From Corythucha ciliata (taxonomy: Eukaryota; Arthropoda; Insecta; Hemiptera; Tingidae), in assembly GCA_038030265.1 (NCBI GenBank), contig CM075939.1, forward strand, positions 13,497,253-13,561,252: a stretch of DNA of 64,000 nucleotides. Reading direction: 5' to 3'. Positions 45,181-56,089 of the stretch are shown one piece after another (the stretch's first letter is position 1; each line of letters opens with the position of its first letter). A program made the translations under genes and the position numbers. A model generated the notes under the pieces. It saw only the letters and a program-made list of their open reading frames with translations, searched no databases and was not told the DNA's origin.

Positions 45181-48105
45181 GGCTAAAACTGGGAACGTTT
45201 GGACGGGAGACGAAATTGAAAAATTTGAAACATAAAATAAAAAGCCAGTCACATAATTCCATCGAGTTATTAGATAGTTGATCCAAACTATCTGCCGTTT
45301 ATTAGTGAACTCTTGCTTTTGTATTAGAGCGTGAAGGAATAAATAATAATACAGAACGCTAACTTGGGAGCTTGTTGATAAAATTATCAATTTTCCCAAT
45401 GAATGCCCAACGGTAATCAAAGCGAATGTTAATTTTTAAATTAACAGGAGGAAGAGGGGGTAGAACACACTTAATAAAAGAATTCAACATTTCTGCGACG
45501 CCCGAATTTCACCGTCATTGAATCCCCTCAAAATCAGGGGGAAAACCCCTGAAGCGGCTGCCAAGACTGAGTAACACTAAAAACCCGCAATACACGCACG
45601 CACAGGGAGTCAATATTGTGGGAGGGGGGGGGCAGAGTTTCCAGATGTTCCGTGAAAGAAATCGCGGGTTGATGTCATAGGCGTAGTTAGAGGCATGCGG
45701 CTTAGCCAGAGGAGGGCGGGGGTGGACAGCTCTGTCTTTCCGTTGATACGCTAGCGCATTGATATTTTATGCAAGCTTTACGTGCATCTGTCCAGAACCT
45801 TTTTGGCGGGACTAGCTAACAAATAAAAATAGTTGATTTTTGTGACTGGAAATCAAGTTTTGAGGTGCTGCCTCATTCGAGAAACAAATTTTGCTGAGTT
45901 TACTCAACAAAACGCCAAGTAAAACGTCAATTTTACGGGTTTTGCTCTAAACCCCGCAACAAACAAAATAATTTTGCGAGCTTACCAAAACCCCAGATTT
46001 GTGAATTTTGTCTTACTGGAAAATCCAATTTTGAGGGGTTGCCGGCGAGCTCTTAAAAACGTGACAATCATGCATTGATGTTCCACACAAACCAATGAAC
46101 ATCGTTGAAATTGTCTAATCGCGACCGAAAAACACTTTGTTTCAAAATCTCCCCTCCCCCCTTCCAGTAACGAATATCGATCGGTGGCCTAGTGAAGCGG
46201 CGAAAAAAAAAGAAAAAAAGGCATCATGGGCCTGAGTGGCATCGCTATCCATTTTTAAAAAAAATTGAATCAGCGATACTTCGAAGCCGATGAAATTACA
46301 TCAAAAACGAAAAACGACCATCACAAGAAGGGTTCGGACTTCGAAAGTTCATTTTCACATCAAACACTGATCCCCCCCCTCCACATCCATCACTCCGGTA
46401 TTTACAATTTGATCCCGAAAAGGATTGTGGAACTAAAGGCGACCGCCGGAGTGTATGTGGAGGGGAGGGTGAGAGAGCCTTACGGCTCACCGCATTTTCT
46501 CTGTTCCTTCCTTTTGTCTCTAATTTCGGATCAAAGCTGTCTCATTGTGTCCGTCAGTGAGCAAAAGGTGGAAAACAAAAGAATAACGACAAAAAAGGAT
46601 GAAGGTATACTGGTCAAGTAAAATGGCAAAGGGCAATCCCTCATCCTATGGTGGTTCACCTGTTTCCACAAAAAAAAACACGCTTTTTCCAGGACAATCT
46701 CCCCCTCGCTCACACTGTTCAAGACATTTTGCTCTTGTCTGACAGAGAAAAATACCCAACCCCCAATCCCCTCTCACAAGCTCTTTTCATTCAATTCAGT
46801 CAAAAGAGAAACGGATAATAGAAGGGCGACTCTTGTTTGTGATTGTGTGAACAAGACCCCCCCCCCCATTCCCCGGCCATCCGTGTGTCCTGCTAAGACG
46901 AGCAGCTAGAGCTCTTCTTCTCGTGGGCTCTCTCGTTGGGAACACCTCAGCCACAATCAGTGTTTCAGCTCACGTGTTTCTCGAGAGTCTGATTAAACAA
47001 ACGGTTGGAAAAAAAAAGAAGAAAAAAAAAGAGGAAAATGTCCGAGGGAAACTGAGATGCAAGGGTTGTTGTGGTTCTACATGGACAGGGGGTAGGAGGG
47101 GGTACGTATGCCTCGTTAGTGGCTAGGAAAGAAGTCCAAAAGGGTTTTAAAATGACAAAGGGGGGAGATTTATTTCTCTCTGCTTCTATGCCACTAATTG
47201 CATCAACCACCACTGTAAAATTCTAAAAGTTTTGAATTATTTATTGTTAATTTTTGAACAATACAATCTCCATCACCACCATAAATCACTAATGAGAAAA
47301 TGACGGCAAATCGTCAAAATTGTCCGCTCAACTGAACGATTTTTGCAAAAATGAATACAAATTGAAAATTGGAAGAAACCGCGGGGGTTTCATGGACACG
47401 GGGAAATAAGAAAAAAAAATGGGGTTTTTAAACGAGGGGGGTGGAGGTTAAAAAACGTGTGGCTTGTTTGAGGGTTCATATTATACGGCGGTGAAAACTT
47501 ACTTCGGGTTAGTATAAATCTGCATGTCAACAGCAGTCAAGTTTTGGGACATTACAGGTCGTTTCACAAGTGTAAAGGTGCGTGTAGGGAGCGAGTGAGA
47601 GGGAGTGAGTGATAAAGAAAGAGTGAGAAAGTGACACCCTCTTTTTCACACTGCAGCCTCACGAACACGGTATATAATTAACTATTTGAAGTAAATGAGG
47701 TAATTTTCACGCGCTAGGGAGTTGAACTTGAGGAAAATAAGACTTTTTTCTCGTATTTAGACCTTTCGTCCGAAAAAAAAAACAACAATTTATTTCTCTT
47801 ACTCCCACTCCCTTCTCCCAAATATTTGAAGTCATTAGAGATTTAAAGGGGTTGGTGAGAAGGCTGTTGGGCTGCCTATATTTATTCATGATAAAAGAAA
47901 TTCTGCTGAAGGGAAAGGACGAGGAAATAAATTAACTACAAAGCCTAAAGAGCCCCCTCGCGTCAACCCCCTCCGCCATTACAATTAATTTTATACGTGT
48001 GGTGGTCGAGCTAATAAATTAATATAACGTAAGATGAATAGATCCAGCTTTTTTTAAAAATAAAATAGCCCCTTACCCTACGTTGACCCCATTCGTAACG
48101 TATTA
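45181..48105. other. Non-coding, no gene recognised
   Basis: Contains an hAT-like end near 45675-45735, an old GATTTTTGTG-type array (45790-46060) and a hairpin 46380-46464 (CTCCACAT...CACTCCGG with CCGGAGTG..ATGTGGAG). Open frames at 46265-46621 and 46923-47213 have no domain or splice support. Confidence 0.4.
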
Positions 48106-50073
48106 TATAATGACCAGAGTTCCATACTTTATAGGTAGTTTGTGGTCACATGGTCCTTTGGAATCCTTAAGGTATACTACTTTCAAAAAACTGCCGTATT
48201 AAACTACAAATTCTTGAAATTTCGCCCAAAAAACAGATTTTCCACGGTCAAAATGGCGATTTTTCGTGGAGGTACTGTAAATTTTGCCAAGAAACTCAGA
48301 CAATGGCGCTCGTTAACTGTCAATCCCTCTCCCCAGGCCCGGGATCCTTTGAAATTCAAGCAGGAGACTTCCTACTTAGCCCCCAGACCCTGATTCGTTC
48401 GGGGAAAACGTGAGCTGCAGACAAATCACTTTTGGCTCAACGAATGACGGTAAAAAATGGCTTTTTGACCGTGTAACTCACGCGGAGCCCATCAATTTCG
48501 CCCTCATAAACAAATACCAATTGATTTGTGTTATTTGTCGAGTAATTGAAATATTGCCTTATAGAATCAAATTATTAAGCTCCAAAAGTGTTCTTTTAAG
48601 TGTCTGAACTTCGTTTCCATTCAGAGGCTAAAATAGACGATATGGTCAAGAACAAGTTTCGGAGGGTTAACAATCAGTGAAATAGTCGCGTAACTGTGTT
48701 CAAGGCTGTGAGTTACTCACAATTGGTGGCCTTGCAAAGGGCTGAACTGATTATATTTGCGCCCTAAAAATTGCCAAACTGGAAATTTCCGCTGTAAAAA
48801 TAGCCAAACAGGCTTCAAGTGCCCTAAAAATGGCTAAGCTGATGATTCTTGCAGACTTGAAAAGCGCGAAATCGACCATTCGCGCGGCAAAAATAGTCAA
48901 TCCTGACCATTCACGCTTTTGGCTTGATACGCCCTAATAAAATGGAAAACCTGGAGGATTTGCCCAGAATTTGCGCTCTAAAAGTGACTGAGCAGGTGTT
49001 CAATGCCCTCGAAACGGTCAAAACTGAGCATTCGGACGTAGAAAATGGCTAAACATGCTAAACGAACTCCATGTCCCACGCGTGGAGTGGGGTTGGTAGG
49101 TGCGGTAGTAGGCTGGGGTCATGGCCTCCTCCTTGAGCCGACTCTGGATCCGCGCCTGGCTAAAACCGGAGATCTCGCAACCTTCTTGTGGTTTTGGCCC
49201 TTTTTTTGTGGTTTGAAATATTATGGGCACTATAATAGCTAGATGCTAAAACAGTTTGGGGTGGCTGAAAGGCTCCGATTGAGTTTCATCCCTGCATGGG
49301 CCTGAATATTCTCTCCTCGGCCCTGGCTTGGACACTGCACTACTATCCCCCCTCCCCCCTTAGAATGATCACGGTTGCGATCTGAGTCCTAAACGGGAAG
49401 ACTGGACCGCTCTTTGGTGCAATTTTTCACACCATACTTAAACACCCCGGTTCGCTTGGCGGTTAATTTGGTCAAACCCAATTCTTAAGCTTTCGATTTA
49501 ATCCGAATAATTACATTTTCTCCAATGTGGACAAATTACGCTCGTGCTTATACTGCTTAGTCGCCCGGGGATCTCATTTTTTTCTTCCTCTCTTTTTTTC
49601 TCTCTCATTTTTTCTTTATTCCCCGAGGTGCTCGTTTTTCAACTTATTAAGAAAAAGAAGGCTAATGGAAAGGAGTGGTTTTTTTTCTGACACTTGTCTT
49701 CCACTTAGAAAAATAACTCAGTACGACGGAAAATGTTTCGCTTTATAAATAAATAAGAACACTCAAACAATGCACGGTGATAAATAATCCAATCGAGCGT
49801 TCTTTGTCGAATTGAAAGGGATTGCGTGCGGTTTAAATGAAACATTTAAAACGTCAGTGGCATTGCGAAAATTCGACGATAAATTATTAACAATTACACG
49901 GAATAAAGTCCAGCCCTCTCCCTTCGAAGCTTATTTTGGGACAAGAGTTTACGCTCTGATTTATACTGTTGACCCCTCCCCCCCCTTTACAATGAGTAGG
50001 TGGTGAAGGTGGTGTGGATTCGTCCAGTCGAGTGTGAGAGAATCCCATTCAGGCAACATGTTGCCCCATATTT
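48106..50073. repeat. ~2-kb repeat, copy A (uninterrupted)
   Basis: Nearly identical to 51029-51392 plus 54490-56089, from TATAATGACCAGAG to CAACATGTTGCCCCATATTT. It reads AAAATGGCTTTTTGACCGTG across 48457-48476, which is the empty site of the element inserted in copy B. It includes a GCCCTAAAAATGGC-type array (48740-49050). No coding sequence. Nature unknown: segmental duplication or a transposon copy. Confidence 0.9.
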
Positions 50074-50489
50074 CTTGAGAAATCCAAGCTCTGCCATAGT
50101 AAAAATTAAAATAATATTGCATTTGAAGAATAAACAACAAATTTACACACAACCAACTCAAAAATTATAAAAATGACAAAGAGGTGTGCGCATTTAGGGC
50201 ACCTGCTGGTTTTTTATTTAAGTAGCGAAAAAGTCATACATTTTCGGCTAAAAATATGAATAATGACGGGCACGAGAAATGAGACGGTACGAGAAATGAG
50301 AAAACGAGCACGAGAGTGCATCAGGAATGGTGGCGGGCACTTCGAGTAGCTGCTTAATAAAAAACCAGCAGACGCCCCAAATTCGCACACCTCTTCGTCC
50401 ATTTTATTAATTTTTTATTTGTTGTTTATTCTTCAAATGCAATGTTGTTTTAATTTTTCCTGTGCCAGAGCTTGGATTTCTCAAGAAAG
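50071..50489. mobile_element. Fold-back element, ~150-bp inverted arms
   Basis: Arms 50071-50226 and 50349-50489 are imperfect reverse complements (tips CTTGAGAAATCCAAGCTCTG and its complement), around a ~120-bp loop. It abuts the right end of repeat copy A. A further inverted pair (50221-50265 with 50519-50566, GAAGCGAAAAAGTCATACA-like) links the loop to the flank. The 60-codon frame across it follows the palindrome. Confidence 0.75.
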
Positions 50490-51028
50490 AGAGCAAAACA
50501 AATGAATTTTGGCACCTGTTATTATTCACATTTTTAGCCCAAAATGTATGACTTTTTCGCTTCTTTTCGAATTTTATTGTCAAAGGAGGGAGATAATTCC
50601 ACTTTCGAGTACACCGTTGGAAAGCTGGGAAACGGAGAAGTTTTTATGACGCTTGACAACGTGTGAAGCAATTTTTGGCGACACAGTAAATTGTTTTTTG
50701 AAGTCAAATTGTTTGTTTTTTTGCATTGACGCAACGAAAACGTTACGTTTTTAGGCGCTTGTGACCATTTAGAATATTGATTTTGCATTCCTCCCATAGA
50801 AAATGTTCCGTAGATTACGAAACTGCCATTACTTTTGAAAAAAAGTGAAGTAGAAGCTGAGAAATAGTAGTTTTTCGTTGAAAAATACAGTTGCGCCTAA
50901 AAATCACTAAAAAAAATATTACTCGAAAACAAAAAGAGATAGGCCACTATCCGAATAGGACTTTTTTATCCCATTTTCGGTCTACTATTACCCAATTTTT
51001 TTTTTGCTACTCAAAACCGACCACCCTG
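50490..51028. other. Non-coding, ends in a Tc1/mariner-like terminus
   Basis: On the minus strand the right edge reads TACAGGGTGGTCGGTTTTGA next to a TA dinucleotide (51010-51030), which looks like the end of a TA-targeting element. The other end was not found. Confidence 0.35.
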
Positions 51029-51392
51029 TATAATGACCAGAGTTCCATACTTTATAGGTAGTTTGTGGTCACATGGTCCTTTGGAATCCTTAAGGTATAC
51101 TACTTTCAAAAAACTGCCGTATTAAACTACAAATTCTTGAAATTTCGCCCAAAAAACAGATTTTCCACGGTCAAAATGGCGATTTTTCGTGGAGGTACTG
51201 TAAATTTTGCCAAGAAACTCAGACAATGGCGCTCGTTAACTGTCAATCCCTCTCCCCAGGCCCGGGATCCTTTGAAATTCAAGCAGGAGACTTGCTACTT
51301 AGACCCCAGACCCTGATTCGTTCGGGGAAAACGTGAGCTGCAGACAAATCACTTTTGGCTCAACGGATGACGATAAAAAATGGCTTTTTGAC
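51029..51392. repeat. ~2-kb repeat, copy B, left part
   Basis: Same as 48106-48470 with a few substitutions. Its last bases TTTTTGAC (51385-51392) are one copy of the target duplication. Confidence 0.9.
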
Positions 51393-54126
51393 AACGTGTG
51401 TGAAGCTAGCCCCCTTTTACACCCTTTCAAGGGGCAAAATACTAACCCGCATGACCGGAATCGCACTTGAGTCTAGGCACAGCCAAAAAGGAAGCTAACA
51501 AAATCAAAAAATCCGGGAAAGTAGTCTATAGCCAGCACAAACAGAAGCTAACAAAATTGAATTTAAAAATTGCCACATTAGGACGCCACTACCCTTTACA
51601 TTAGAGTCGTAAAACCCATGTCTGACTCGACAGCAGCAAACAGGTTCATGAAAAAGGTTAATTACATTGAAAAACCATTATTAGCACGCATTAAATACCA
51701 CACCTGAAGAGCAGAGCGTGTCACGAACAACCAGTAAACTGTACACTACATTCATGCCATGCGGGTCAGTATAACGGGGCAATACCGCCCCCAAGTAACC
51801 ACCACCATGATAGGATAAGAATAATTCGGAATGAATTTAACGAACAGGGGATGAGGTACAACGTGGCATAGGTAAAAAATTGGACAAACTCCCCCCCCCC
51901 CCCATGAGAGAACGGCGAGCCGATAACTGTGGATATGCGGGGGGCAGGCATGCCACCCCTTGGACGAGTACGATGGACAAATACGAATAAATTCAATGGG
52001 CGGGTGGCATATAAGAGAACGGTGAGCCGATTACTGAGAGTACACTGGAGCTAGCATGCCGCCCCCGGAATGAGTGCGATGGACAAATACGAATAAATTC
52101 AAATAATTCACAGACGTTGGTATAAGGGTAGGGAACAAGGTGGAATATGTGAGAAAAGTGGGCGGGTGGCATATAAGAGAACGGCGAGCCGATTACTGTG
52201 GATATGCGGGGGGCAGGCATGCCACCCCTTGGACGAGTACGATGGACAAATAAGAATAAATTCAAAAAATTCACAGACGTTGGTATAAGGGTAGGAAACA
52301 AAGTGGAATAAATGAGAAAAGTGGGCGGGTGGCATCGGCTAACCGATAAAAACTGATAGTTGAAAAATAATTCAAAAATTGAAATTGTGAGTGAAAGGTT
52401 TCCCTCCAAACATGACATTGTGGCGCTCAAACGAGAAGCTGCTGAAGTTTCCATTTCAAAAGGGTTCCCGTTAAAGAAATACATGTTTAAGACGTGATTT
52501 ACCTTCAATACACGTTTTTTTTTTTTTGTAAAAAGTCTTTCTTTTTTCCCTTTGAGTCTTATAATATGTCCCAGGTCAATAAAATAAACTGAAGATAGTG
52601 GAAATAATTGCAACCCAGCCGCCTTCAGGTTGTTGAAATGGGGAGCAGCATTCATGACGGAGTTTTTGAGCGAGGGGGCTGGGGTAGCAGCTCGTAACTA
52701 TAAAAAACCATTAAAAATTAATGGATGGAGTTTTTGACGAACGGAAAACGGTATAAGCTCTATTTTAGCATACTTCATCATAAACAAAAAAATCCATTTT
52801 CCTCAAAGTCTCGACCTGTGAAACATCCTCATTTTGGTGGTAATTTTTTTGTACTAACAATAGTTTTTGGTGGACAAGTCCTTGCTGTTTTGGATCATCG
52901 GGATATAAACGTGAAAGATTCGAAAAGCAATAAATTATTTCGACGCCCGTTTCCAGCCAGACCCTTCAATCTGTGAATGAGCAGAAATGTCTCAATTTCA
53001 TAAATTTGGGGGGTCATTGTCAGGTACTAACCAGCATTTTTTTGTAGATTAGTCCTTGCTGCTTTGGTTCCTCAAGGTGTAACGTGAACTAATGTTTTCG
53101 GTATAGAATGTTTTACGACGATTGCTTCCAGCTAGTCCACTTAACCTTTGAATGTCAAAAATTGTTTCAATTTCTTGAATTTATAGAGTTACTTTCATCA
53201 GCTAACCAGCGGTTTTGGCATAATAGTCCTTTCAATTTTGGTTCATCAAGGTACCACTTAAAACCTGATAGTGAGCCAACATTTATCAATTTCATGAATT
53301 TTTTCATTCCTTGCTGCTTTGGTGGTGGTTTGGTTGCTGGTGGTGGTTTGGTTGAAGCTTTCGAAAATGACGACGATCCTGTCCAGCCAGTTCCCTACCC
53401 TTATACCAACATCTGTGGATTATTTGAATTTATTCGTATTTGTCCATCGCACTCGTTCCGGGGGCGGCACGCTAGCTCCAGCGTACCCTCAGTAATCGGC
53501 TCGCCGTTCTCTTATATGCCAACCGCCCACTTTTCTCACATATTCCATCTTGTTCCCTACACTTATACCAACGTCTGTGAATTTTTTGAATTTATTCGTA
53601 TTTGTCCATCGTACTCGTCCAAGGGGTGGCATGCCTGCCCCCCGCATATCCACAGTTATCGGCTCGCCGTTCTCTCATGGGGGGGGGGGGGGGGTGTCCA
53701 ATTTTTTACCTATGCCACGTTGTACCTCATCCCCTGTTCGTTAAATTCATTCCGAATTATTCTTATCCTATCATGGTGGTGGTTACTTGGGGGCGGTATT
53801 GCCCCGTTATACTGACCCGCATGGCATGAATGTAGTGTACAGTGTACAGGTTGTTCGTGACACGCTCTTTCTCTTCAGGTGTGGTATTTAATGCTTGCTA
53901 ATAATGGTTTTTCAATGTAATTAACATTTTTCATGTACCTGTTTGCTGCTGTCGAGTCAGACATTGGTTTTATGACTCTAATGTAAAGGGTAATGGCGTC
54001 CTAATGTGGCAATTTTTAAATTCAATTTTGTTAGCTTCTGTTTTTGCTGGCGGTAGACTGATGTTCCGAATTTTTTGATTTTGTTAGCTTCTCTATTGGC
54101 TGTACCTAGACTCAAGTGCGATTCCT

Positions 54127-54489
54127 GTCATGCGGGTTAGTATTTTGCCCCCTGAAAGAGTGTAAAAGGGGGCTAGCTTCACACACGTCCCTTACGCCAT
54201 ACCCTGTGACTCCATCAGCTGTGCACTTCACACCCGTACTACGCGGGCGTTTCGGTCGATGCGCAGTTTGTCATACGCACACCGCCGTGAACGCCCACAC
54301 GAAGCCGAGTGAGCCGTGTCACAGCTCGCCGCAGCCTTATAGTGTAATGGGCAATAGCTGGATTCGAACCCAGGCCCGCCGGGTTACGAAGCGAGCATTG
54401 TATCCATTACACCATCGAGGCGCGCTCGTCATGCGGGTTAGTATTTTGCCCCTTGAAAGAGTGTAAATGGGGGCTCGCTTCACACACGT
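54127..54489. repeat. Duplicated 62-bp terminus flanking a SINE
   Basis: 54127-54188 and 54428-54489 are direct repeats with only four differences (start GTCATGCGGGTTAGTATTTT, end CTTCACACACGT). The left arm of the 3.1-kb element ends like the inner copy. Thus the outer copy plus the SINE is extra sequence on the right side only. Confidence 0.85.
54189..54427 (-). mobile_element. tRNA-derived SINE with Pol III boxes
   Basis: On the minus strand the head starts near 54425 with a tRNA-like sequence: A-box-like TGGTGTAATGG (54404-54414), anticodon-loop-like TTCGTAA, perfect B box GGTTCGAATCC (54360-54370). Anticodon and T stems are mismatched, so it is a derived, not functional, tRNA (closest in look to tRNA-Thr CGT). 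The body (CTATAAGGCTGCGGCGAGCT and on) is shared with the copy at 6392-6545. Confidence 0.78.
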
Positions 54490-56089
54490 TTTTTGACCGT
54501 GTAACTCACGCGGAGCCCATCAATTTCGCCCTCATAAACAAATACCAATTGATTTGTGTTATTTGTCGAGTAATTGAAATATTGCCTTAGAGAATCAAAT
54601 TATTAAGCTCCAAAAGTGTTCTTTTAAGTGTCTGAACTTCGTTTCCATTCAGAGGCTAAAATAGACGATATGGTCAAGAACAAGTTTCGGAGGGTTAACA
54701 ATCAGTGGAATAGTCGCGAAACTGTGTTCAAGGCTGTGAGTTACTCACAATTGGTGGCCTTGCAAAGGGCTGAACTGACTATATTTGCGCCCTAAAAATT
54801 GCCAAACTGGAAATTTGCGCTCTAAAAATAGCCAAACAGGCTTCAAGTGCCCTAAAAATGGCTAAGCTGATGATTCTTGCAGACTTGAAAAGCGCGAAAT
54901 CGACCATTCGCGCGCCAAAAATAGCCAATCCTGACCATTCACGCTTTTGGCTTGATACGCCCTAATAAAATGGAAAACCTGGACGATTTGCCCAGAATTT
55001 GCTCTCTAAAAGTGACTGAGCAAGTGTTCAATGCCCTCGAAACGGTCAAAACTGAGCATTGGGACGTAGAAAATGGCTGAACATGCTAAACGAACTCCAT
55101 GTCCCACGCGTGGAGTGGGGTTGGTAGGTGCGGTAGTAGGCTGGGGTCATGGCCTCCTCCTTGAGCCGACTCTGGATCCGCGCCTGGCTGAAACCGGAGA
55201 TCTGTGGTTTTGGCCCTTTTTTTGTGGTTTGAAATATTATGGGCACTATAATAGCTAGATGCTAAAACAGTTTGGGGTGGCTGAAAGGCTCCGATTGAGT
55301 TTCATCCCTGCATGGGCCTGAATATTCTCTCCTCGGCCCTGGCTTGGACACTGCACTACTATCCCCCCTCCCCCCTTAGAATGATCACGGTTGCGATCTG
55401 AGTCCTAAACGGGAAGACTGGACCGCTCTTTGGTGCAATTTTTCACACCATACTTAAACACCCCGGTTCGCTTAGCGGTTAATTTGGTCAAACCCAATTC
55501 TTAAGCTTTCGATCTAATCCGAATAATTACATTTTCTCCAATGTGGACAAATTACGCTCGTGCTTATACTGCTTAGTCGCCCGGGGATCTCATTTTTTTC
55601 TTCCTCTCTTTTTTTCTCTCTCATTTTTTCTTTATTCCCCGAGGTGCTCGTTTTTCAACTTATTAAGAAAAAGAAGGCTAATGGAAAGGAGTGGTTTTTT
55701 TCTGACACTTGTCTTCCACTTAGAAAAATAACTCAGTACGACGGAAAATGTTTCGCTTTATAAATAAATAAGAACACTCAAACAATGCACGGTGATAAAT
55801 AATCCAATCGAGCGTTCTTTGTCGAATTGAAAGGGATTGCGTGCGGTTTAAATGAAACATTTAAAACGTCAGTGGCATTGCGAAAATTCGACGATAAATT
55901 ATTAACAATTACACGGAATAAAGTCCAGCCCTCTCCCTTCGAAGCTTATTTTGGGACAAGAGTTTACGCTCTGATTTATACTGTTGACCCCTCCCCCCCC
56001 CTTTACAATGAGTAGGTGGTGAAGGTGGTGTGGATTCGTCCAGTCGAGTGTGAGAGAATCCCATTCAGGCAACATGTTGCCCCATATTT
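54490..56089. repeat. ~2-kb repeat, copy B, right part
   Basis: Same as 48461-50073, with small indels (for example 12 bp missing near 55204 relative to copy A near 49176). It starts with the second target-duplication copy. Confidence 0.9.

Larger units (their letters stand above)
51393..54489. mobile_element. 3.1-kb non-autonomous element with long terminal inverted repeats
   Basis: Ends are AACGTGTGTGAAGC and its complement, flanked by a 7-8-bp target duplication (TTTTTGAC, 51385-51392 and 54490-54497); copy A of the host repeat shows the empty site. Left arm 51393 to about 52160 pairs with right arm about 53390 to 54188. The arms contain ~190-bp tandem units (GAGAACGGCGAGCCGAT, GACAAATACGAATAAATTC, CAGACGTTGGTATAAGGG). 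The centre (52640-53390) has three decayed ~210-bp units with GTCCTTGCTGCTTTGG. The frames at 51993-52655 (-) and 53108-53815 (+) are mirror translations of the arms, not a transposase. Superfamily undetermined; 8-bp duplications are made by hAT and P elements, but the termini are not typical of either. Confidence 0.87.

Noticed and set aside
46265..46621. 118-codon + strand frame
   Set aside because: No domain, no splice support, and it includes a hairpin that explains part of its sequence.
50214..50402. 62-codon minus frame
   Set aside because: It spans the loop and arm of a fold-back element; its sequence is a product of the palindrome.
51993..53815. Two long open frames (220 and 235 codons) on opposite strands
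   Set aside because: They are mirror translations of inverted arms and tandem units, with homopolymer-derived segments and no domain.
54345..54425. Functional tRNA-Thr gene
   Set aside because: B box is perfect, but anticodon and T stems are mismatched and the sequence continues into a SINE body found elsewhere.
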